Below are positions 58,885-64,000 of a stretch of 64,000 nucleotides of DNA, piece after piece. Positions within the stretch are counted from its first letter, which is position 1. Every line of letters begins with the position of its first letter. The DNA is from Tundrisphaera lichenicola (GTDB lineage Bacteria > Planctomycetota > Planctomycetia > Isosphaerales > Isosphaeraceae). The notes beneath the pieces are model-generated. The model did no database searches. It was not told the origin of the DNA and saw only the letters and a list, made by a program, of their open reading frames with translations. Position numbers and translations under genes: made by a program. Where the stretch lies: NCBI RefSeq assembly GCF_051175385.1, contig NZ_CP195106.1:6324001-6388000 (forward strand), given 5' to 3'.

Positions 58885-58917
58885 GTGGCCGGCCCTTCGA
58901 GGCCGGCCACTTTCGTC
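58885..58917 (+). terminator. Intrinsic terminator after tex
   Basis: A perfect 10-bp stem GTGGCCGGCC/GGCCGGCCAC with a CTTCGA loop, followed by TTTCGTCT. It begins 34 nt after the tex stop. Confidence 0.85.
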
Positions 58918-58987
58918 TCCGGGGAGAAGCTTCCGGCCTTGCCGGATCGGGGCGAACTTCGTATGGGATGCGTTGGGTCGGCCGGCC

Positions 58988-59020
58988 TTGACCACATGGG
59001 CCGGGACGAGATCGTATAAT
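58988..59020 (+). promoter_or_regulatory. Candidate promoter for the W-P-G-x-W protein gene
   Basis: A consensus -10 TATAAT at 59015-59020 is preceded by TTGACC at 58988-58993. The 21-bp spacing is longer than ideal, so the -35 may be elsewhere. It lies 74 bp before the ATG at 59094. Confidence 0.45.
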
Positions 59021-59093
59021 AGAGGGAATGCATCCGAGCCGATCCACGAACAGGTCTCTCCTCTGTGCGTCCGATCGAAGGAGCCACCCCCTC

Positions 59094-60626
59094 ATGGGCC
59101 GATCACTCAACGGACCGATCCGGTTCATGGTTCTCGTCATCGTCGGGGCAATGGGCCTGACGAGCCGGGCCACCGGTCTGCAAATTCCGGCCGACCCGTC
59201 CCCTTCCGAGATCAGGGTCCTGGCCCGCGGGCCGATCCACGAGGCCTATCTCGGGCCGATTCTCTTCAACCCCTCGCACGGGATCGTCGCGACCCAGGCC
59301 CCGCCCTCGACCCTCATCGAGGAGCTTCCCCAGGAGCTACGCCCCGAGGGCATCCAGGTCGAATGGATTCCCGGCAACTGGGCCTGGGACCACCAACAGC
59401 GTTCCTTCCTCTGGGTCAGCGGAGTCTGGCGGGACGTCCCGCCCGGTCGGCAGTGGATTCCCGGCTACTGGAGCCAGGTCCCGACCGGATCGCTCTGGAC
59501 GCCGGGATTCTGGGCGTCCGGCGCCAACCGAGGGCGATTCGAGTATCTTCCCGCCCCCCCGGCCAGCCTCGAAACCGGACCCAACACCCCCCAGCCCTGG
59601 CCCGATTCCTCCTGGGTGCCCGGCTCCTGGGCCTGGGATCAGGACCGATACGTCTGGCGACCGGGCTCCTGGCTCCGGGCCAATCCCGACTGGGTCTGGA
59701 CCCCCGGCCGATCACTGACAACGCCGGCCGGCTCCCTCGACATCGACGGTTACTGGGACTACCCCGTTGCAAGTAGGGGCCTGGCGTTCGCCCCGGTGGC
59801 GTTCGGCCCTTCCGTGATCGCGCGGGGGGATTTCTCCTACACGCCAACCGAAGTCCTGTCTGCCGAGGGACTCTTGACCAGCCTCCGGCTTCAACCGGAG
59901 GACGGGTCCTACTCCTTCGGCAACCCGGCCGACTCCGGATCGCGCGGCCCCGGTTCGATCGGCGTTCCCTGGTTCGAGATCCAGAAGGCCGGGATCGGCT
60001 ACGACCCGGTCTATGGTTCGATGTCCGCCCTCAACGCCCGACGGCCCGAGTGGGATCGGAAACTCCGCGAGGATTACCGGGATCGACTCGAGGGCCGACC
60101 GGCCCTGAGTTCCTCAAAATCGGATCTCATCCAGCCCTTCCACGAGTGGGCGACCCGAACCGGATCAAGTCCTCGACCCGCACCTTTGAAGGCCCTGGAA
60201 CGGGCCGCACTCGTTCGTCGGCAGTCGGACATCCAGGCCTTTCGCCGAGAACGAGAGGCCCTGGAAGCACCGGCCCAATCCTCGACGGGAACAGCCCCCG
60301 AACTCGACCGGCCCCGCGGAATCGATTTCCCTCGATCGCCGATCGCTTCCCGGATCGCCACGAAGCCCGAGAGCCCAGCGTCGGATTCGACCAGCGACCG
60401 GGCGATTCACCAGCGAGTCAATCAATCGTTCCGACCGACCATCGAACGACAAGCCGCCGCGATCCGCCGCGATCGGACTCACGACCATCCGGAGCCGGAG
60501 GCCGCCGCGTCGCGGTCGGAAGTCCACGAGAAACCGGCCGCTCCGGGCATCGGCGCGCCGGCCCACGAGGAACCAGGGCCCCCCAGGCCGCTCCCCGATC
60601 ATGGTCCCGGACCACGACCGATGTAG
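59094..60626 (+). CDS. Secreted W-P-G-x-W repeat protein
   Basis: 510 residues from the ATG at 59094 (GGAG 10 nt upstream). A signal peptide (FMVLVIVGAMGLTSRATGL) leads into a repeat region (about 90-240) of Trp-rich units: WIPGNWAWD, WVSGVW, WIPGYWSQVP, LWTPGFWASG, WVPGSWAWDQDRYVW, WRPGSWLRANPDWVW and WTPGRS. These W-x-P-G-x-W units predict short beta strands. The C-terminal 250 residues are charged and Pro-rich, with no clear fold. The quinone reductase start follows 41 nt after the stop. Function unknown; a surface or matrix role is possible. Confidence 0.8.
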   Translation: MGRSLNGPIRFMVLVIVGAMGLTSRATGLQIPADPSPSEIRVLARGPIHEAYLGPILFNPSHGIVATQAPPSTLIEELPQELRPEGIQVEWIPGNWAWDHQQRSFLWVSGVWRDVPPGRQWIPGYWSQVPTGSLWTPGFWASGANRGRFEYLPAPPASLETGPNTPQPWPDSSWVPGSWAWDQDRYVWRPGSWLRANPDWVWTPGRSLTTPAGSLDIDGYWDYPVASRGLAFAPVAFGPSVIARGDFSYTPTEVLSAEGLLTSLRLQPEDGSYSFGNPADSGSRGPGSIGVPWFEIQKAGIGYDPVYGSMSALNARRPEWDRKLREDYRDRLEGRPALSSSKSDLIQPFHEWATRTGSSPRPAPLKALERAALVRRQSDIQAFRREREALEAPAQSSTGTAPELDRPRGIDFPRSPIASRIATKPESPASDSTSDRAIHQRVNQSFRPTIERQAAAIRRDRTHDHPEPEAAASRSEVHEKPAAPGIGAPAHEEPGPPRPLPDHGPGPRPM

Positions 60627-60667
60627 ATCGCGCCAACCTCCATGAATCCAGTCGGCGAGACTTCCCC

Positions 60668-61651
60668 GTGAGAGCCATCATCATCGCCAGACCCGGCGAT
60701 CTCGGGTCGCTCGAAATCCACGAGGTCGCTACACCCGAACCCCGGGCTGGCCAGATCCGCGTCCGCGTCCATGCTTGCGGGCTGAACCGGGCCGACCTAC
60801 TCCAGGCCCGGGGGCTTTATCCCGCGCCCCCGGGAGTCCCGGCCGATATACCGGGGCTCGAATATGCCGGCGAGGTCGACCGGCTCGGCCCCGGGACGTC
60901 GGGCCTGCACAACGTCGGCGACCGGGTCTTCGGGATCGTCGGGAGAGGTGGCCTCGCCGAGTTCATTGTCACCGAGGAACGGATGGCGGTCCCGATCCCC
61001 GGTCGGTTTGACTTCACCGAAGCGGCGGCCGTGCCCGAATCGTTCATCACCGCCCACGATGCGCTCGACCACCAGGGGCGGGCCCGATCGGGCGATCGGG
61101 TCCTGATCCATGCCGTCGGCGGGGGCGTGGGGACGGCGGCCGTCCAGGTGGCTCACGCCCTGGGATGTACGGTGTTCGGGACCTCTCGGACGCCCGAGAA
61201 GCTGGATCTCGCACGTCCACTCGGGGTGGACGTGCCGATCTGCACGTCCAGCGAGGATTTCGCCCGGGTCATCCGGGATCGGACGAATGGGCAGGGGGTC
61301 CAGGTCGTGATCGACTTCCTGGGAGCCTCCGCGCTCGCGGGGAACCTCGATTCGCTGGCGATCGGAGGTCGACTGGTCCTGGTCGGCCTGCTCGGGGGCT
61401 CGGCGGCGAGCCTAGACCTGGGCACCTTGCTGGCGAAACGGGCCACGGTGGTGGGCACCACGCTCCGGGCCAGGCCATTGGAGGAGAAAATCGCCGCGAC
61501 TCGCCGATTCGCCGATTCGGTCATCCCCTGGCTGGGGCGTGGGCTGGTCCGCCCGGTCGTCGATCGGTCCTTCCCGTTCGGGGAGTTCCGCGGGGCGATC
61601 GAGCGGATGTCATCGAACCTCGGCTTCGGTAAGATCGTCCTCCGACTCTGA
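60668..61651 (+). CDS. NAD(P)H:quinone oxidoreductase, zinc-free MDR type
   Basis: 327 residues from a GTG at 60668. It is a QOR/PIG3-like medium-chain reductase without zinc ligands: PRAGQIRVRVHACGLNRADLLQARGLYP in pieces, the NADP motif VLIHAVGGGVGTAAVQVAHALG and the C-terminal PFGEFRGAIERMSSNLGFGKIVLRL. The family reduces quinones with NADPH. Its last 42 bp overlap the convergent ABC ATPase gene, so both 3' ends are in the shared stretch 61610-61651. Confidence 0.92.
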   Translation: MRAIIIARPGDLGSLEIHEVATPEPRAGQIRVRVHACGLNRADLLQARGLYPAPPGVPADIPGLEYAGEVDRLGPGTSGLHNVGDRVFGIVGRGGLAEFIVTEERMAVPIPGRFDFTEAAAVPESFITAHDALDHQGRARSGDRVLIHAVGGGVGTAAVQVAHALGCTVFGTSRTPEKLDLARPLGVDVPICTSSEDFARVIRDRTNGQGVQVVIDFLGASALAGNLDSLAIGGRLVLVGLLGGSAASLDLGTLLAKRATVVGTTLRARPLEEKIAATRRFADSVIPWLGRGLVRPVVDRSFPFGEFRGAIERMSSNLGFGKIVLRL

Positions 61652-62320
61652 CCCCTCGGTCGACTTGAGCAGGCCGTCCTCGATCTCCAGGACGAGGTCA
61701 TCGGGCCGGATGAAACGCCGGTCGTGGGTGACGACGACCAGGGTCGTCTGTCGATCGGCCTGGAGTCGGTGGAGGATCTTGTAGATCTCGTCGCCGGTCT
61801 TGCGGTCGAGTTCGCCGGTCGGTTCGTCGGCCAGGACGACGATCGGATCCTTGATCAGGGCCCGAGCGATCGCGATCCGCTGCTGCTCGCCGCCCGAGAG
61901 TTGCCAGGGGCGATGGTCGAGCCGGTGGCCCAGGCCGACCTCTTTCAGCAAATCGGTGGCCCTTTTGCGCTGCTCCTGGGTGACGCCCGTGGGCAGGAAG
62001 GGGATCAGGACGTTCTGGAGGGCCGAGAGGTTCTTGATGAGGTTGAACGACTGGAAGATGAAGCCGACCCGATCGCGCCGGTAGGCGTTCTGCTCGGCCT
62101 CGGTCATCCGGGTCAGGTCCCGCCCCTCGATGGTGATCGAGCCGCTGCTCGGCCGGTCGAGCGCCCCCATCAGGTAGAGCAGGGTGCTCTTGCCCGAGCC
62201 GGAAGGCCCCACGATGAACGCGAACCGGCCCCGAGGGATCTGGCAGGAGACCCCCCGGAGGACTTCCAGCATCCGGTCTCCGCTCTGGAATGACTTGCGA
62301 ACGTCGGAGACATCGATCAT
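61610..62320 (-). CDS. ABC transporter ATP-binding protein, MacB/LolD type
   Basis: 236 residues from the ATG at 62320. Walker A is GPSGSGKSTLL, signature LSGGEQQR and Walker B VVLADEPTGELD. The segment YRRDRVGFIFQSFNLIKNLSALQNV is typical of MacB/LolD/FtsE-like exporters. It is downstream of, and on the same strand as, the FtsX-type permease at 62972, with a small zinc-ribbon gene between. It is likely the ATPase of that permease. The stop region overlaps the quinone reductase gene. Confidence 0.93.
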   Translation of the reverse strand: MIDVSDVRKSFQSGDRMLEVLRGVSCQIPRGRFAFIVGPSGSGKSTLLYLMGALDRPSSGSITIEGRDLTRMTEAEQNAYRRDRVGFIFQSFNLIKNLSALQNVLIPFLPTGVTQEQRKRATDLLKEVGLGHRLDHRPWQLSGGEQQRIAIARALIKDPIVVLADEPTGELDRKTGDEIYKILHRLQADRQTTLVVVTHDRRFIRPDDLVLEIEDGLLKSTEGSESEDDLTEAEVR

Positions 62321-62429
62321 CGTCGGCCCTCGGGAAGCGTTCCGCTCTTCGGCAATTCGCCCCAAACGGGGTGGAAATCCTGTCTCATCCGGACCCGGCT
62401 CGATGCCCTGGACGCATCGAGGGGCTGGA

Positions 62430-62930
62430 CTAGTTCATCGATGGTTTTTGCTGTCCGGACTGGCTCGCCAGGAGAATCCGGACATGCTTGTCCAGCTGGT
62501 CGGATGGCGTGAGCGGGTCGGGCGGGAAAACAAACCCATGAATATTGCGGGAGATCTGAATGGGTGTCATGATGAGACCCCAGGGGAACCCCCACCAGCC
62601 CAGGAACATTGAGGAGGCCGCACTGCCGAGCCTCGCCTTGTTCCCGCAGGACTGGCAGCAGAGGGACGCCTTGCTGCTCCATCGCGTCAGCGCGAGCGCC
62701 GACCAGATCGAGTGGCTCACATGGATGTCCACCGGCCCCGGACCGGCGCATTTCGGACAGTTCCCCTCATGGACATTCTTGAGCGTCCGGGCCACGACCT
62801 CGTCGGGGATCCGCGACGCCGAGTGCAACAGGACCGCACCCTGATGACACGTATCATTGCAGAATCGCCATTGGTCCTGCTTGACCCCGCCGAAGAGAAT
62901 CATCGCGTTGCAATAATCACACTTCGCCAT
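62430..62930 (-). CDS. Cys-rich zinc-ribbon protein with membrane segment
   Basis: 166 residues. Cys pairs CDYC (4, 7), CNDTC, CPKC and CCQSC are arranged as two ribbons (residues 4-28 and about 58-95). A hydrophobic segment (SMFLGWWGFPWGLIMTPIQI) follows, then a polar tail. Similar proteins are found in planctomycetes as 'hypothetical, zinc ribbon'. It lies between a permease and its likely ATPase, 41 nt after the former and 109 nt before the latter. A role with the exporter is possible but unproven. Confidence 0.78.
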   Translation of the reverse strand: MAKCDYCNAMILFGGVKQDQWRFCNDTCHQGAVLLHSASRIPDEVVARTLKNVHEGNCPKCAGPGPVDIHVSHSIWSALALTRWSSKASLCCQSCGNKARLGSAASSMFLGWWGFPWGLIMTPIQISRNIHGFVFPPDPLTPSDQLDKHVRILLASQSGQQKPSMN

Positions 62931-62971
62931 GAAGCCGTTTCCTGAAAAGGTTTCGACTGGCGCGATCGAAA

Positions 62972-64000
62972 TCAGTGAGATCCTAGCCGAATCGCATCCA
63001 TCGGCACCAGTCGGGACGCCTTCCAGGCGGGGTAGAGGCCGCCCAGCGTGCCCATCACCACCGAGAGGGCCAGGCCCATCGCGATCAGCCTCGGGCCGAA
63101 TTCGAGGTGGAGCCCGCCCGAGATGAACAGGTTGCCGACCTGGGTCAGGCCGAAGGCCATCAGGCAGCCGACCAGCCCGGCCAGCAGGCCGAGGTAGGCG
63201 CTCTCGATCGTCACGAGCGAGAGGACATTGCCGCGCGACCAGCCGTTGGTCCTCAGGACCCCGAACTCGGCGAACCGCTCGGTCGTGCTCATCAGCATGG
63301 TGTTGATGATCCCGACCACGCCCACGATCAGGGCCAGGCTGACGGTCATCAGCAGGAAGGTGTCGAGCTGGCCCATCACGGTCCCGAAGTTGGCGGCGAA
63401 TTCGGACATGCTCCGGGCGTCGAGCCGGGGCTCGGTCACGGTCTCCTCGATCCGCTTGGCCACCTCGTCGATCGCCGAGGGGTCCTCGGCCTCGACGTAG
63501 AAGCTGGAGACCTTCTCGGCCGACTCGCCGGTCACTCGCCTCGCGGTGCCGATATCCATGACGATGATGGGGTCGAGCAGGAACGAGCCGGTCTCGTAAA
63601 TCCCGATGATCGTGAACTTCTCCGAGCCGATCTTGAGCTGGTCGCCCAGCTTCTTGGGCTGGCCCTGGGCGTCGGGGTGCTCCTTGGCGATCTTCCGGCT
63701 GATGACGATGTTGTTCGTCCCGGCGTCCTCGACCTTCAGGAACCGCCCCTCCTTCAATGCGTTGGGATACACGGCGCTCTTGAGGCCCCGGTGGGCGGCG
63801 ATATCCTGACCCTGGATGATCGTGGCGTCCAGGAAGCTCTGGATCTTCTGCTCCTTGGTCTTCTGGAGGAACTCCAGCGGATTCCTGGGGATCAGGCTCA
63901 CGTCCTCGATCGTGGGCGGGAGGCCCCAGACCTCGGGGGCGACCGCCCTCACCCCCGGGACGGCCCGGAGCTTCTCGGCCAGGTTCGCGGGGAGCTTGCT
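62972..64000 (-). CDS. MacB/FtsX-type ABC transporter permease, C-terminal part (cut by window end)
   Basis: 343 visible codons, open to the window edge. The MacB periplasmic core is partly present (VYPNALKEGRFLKVEDAGTNN, KLGDQLKIGSEKFTIIGIYETG in pieces). The C-terminal FtsX domain has three helices: TFLLMTVSLALIVGVVGIINTMLMS, ERFAEFGVLRTNGWSRGNVL, YLGLLAGLVGCLMAFGL and MGTLGGLYPAWKASRLVPMDAIR. The missing N-terminus must hold the first helix. Such permeases drive lipoprotein, peptide or lipid transfer from the membrane. Confidence 0.92.
   Translation of the reverse strand, partial: SKLPANLAEKLRAVPGVRAVAPEVWGLPPTIEDVSLIPRNPLEFLQKTKEQKIQSFLDATIIQGQDIAAHRGLKSAVYPNALKEGRFLKVEDAGTNNIVISRKIAKEHPDAQGQPKKLGDQLKIGSEKFTIIGIYETGSFLLDPIIVMDIGTARRVTGESAEKVSSFYVEAEDPSAIDEVAKRIEETVTEPRLDARSMSEFAANFGTVMGQLDTFLLMTVSLALIVGVVGIINTMLMSTTERFAEFGVLRTNGWSRGNVLSLVTIESAYLGLLAGLVGCLMAFGLTQVGNLFISGGLHLEFGPRLIAMGLALSVVMGTLGGLYPAWKASRLVPMDAIRLGSH

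Noticed and set aside
1..64000. tRNA, rRNA or riboswitch genes
   Set aside because: I looked for T-loop and conserved rRNA strings and common riboswitch cores and saw none that hold up; a covariance-model search would settle it.

Overview
The window looks like chromosomal DNA of a GC-rich planctomycete, most probably from or near the Isosphaeraceae. The basis is its gene families: a DUF1559 pilin-like protein, two PSCyt/DUF1549-DUF1553 plus DUF1501 pairs, a CRTAC/UnbV FG-GAP protein, a TIGR03009-like protein and several secreted proteins with planctomycete-style composition. Coding density is high, GTG and TTG starts are common, and many neighbouring genes share ATGA stop/start overlaps. I saw no rRNA, tRNA, CRISPR array, intact insertion sequence or prophage. 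The genus cannot be fixed from this sequence.

Layout. 1-2.3 kb: a copper cluster (partial copA, csoR with two operator-like palindromes, an Asp-box protein). 2.5-5.5 kb: bestrophin channel, 3-methyladenine glycosylase, cupin, transglutaminase. 5.5-9.8 kb: a tight reverse-strand lipid-like operon (TetR, FabF, alpha/beta hydrolase, 4Fe-4S/SCP2 protein) behind a 22-bp palindromic operator. 9.9-14 kb: DUF1559, small lipoprotein, CRTAC and DUF3179 genes. 14.6-18.7 kb: a sulfur-handling locus: CoA-disulfide-reductase/rhodanese fusion, rhodanese-DUF2892, DsrE-like protein and a 62-residue membrane protein, divergent from ArsR and PaiB-type genes. 18.8-28.4 kb: a lipoprotein, a degenerate MoeA homologue, an orphan sugar-ABC ATPase, two intergenic repeat elements, a lower-GC patch with a membrane hydrolase, a ceramidase-like gene and PPK2. 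28.5-40.8 kb: DUF5009-type membrane protein, esterase, a PSCyt1/DUF1549/DUF1553-DUF1501 pair, an apparently permuted photolyase-like protein, a SnoaL-HTH fusion, a Gfo/Idh dehydrogenase, and an ArsR/old-yellow-enzyme divergon. 41-53 kb: acyltransferase, TMEM14, J-domain protein, a second DUF1549/DUF1553-DUF1501 pair, and three secreted proteins separated by strong terminators. 53-64 kb: SRPBCC protein, zinc alcohol dehydrogenase, an enlarged Tex protein, a W-P-G-x-W repeat protein, quinone reductase and a MacB/LolD-type ABC exporter cut by the window end.

The most striking observation is in the sulfur locus. The small membrane ORF at 17550 meets an in-frame TGA at codon 30. Reading through it as selenocysteine gives U-M-S-G-S-C and then continues open to a TAA 19 nt before the DsrE-like start. 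Thirteen nt after the TGA lies a perfect 7-bp hairpin with a GUC loop on a partly paired lower stem, which is the geometry of a bacterial SECIS. This is a candidate selenoprotein in a persulfide/selenium-handling operon, and the genome must be checked for selA/selB/selC/selD.
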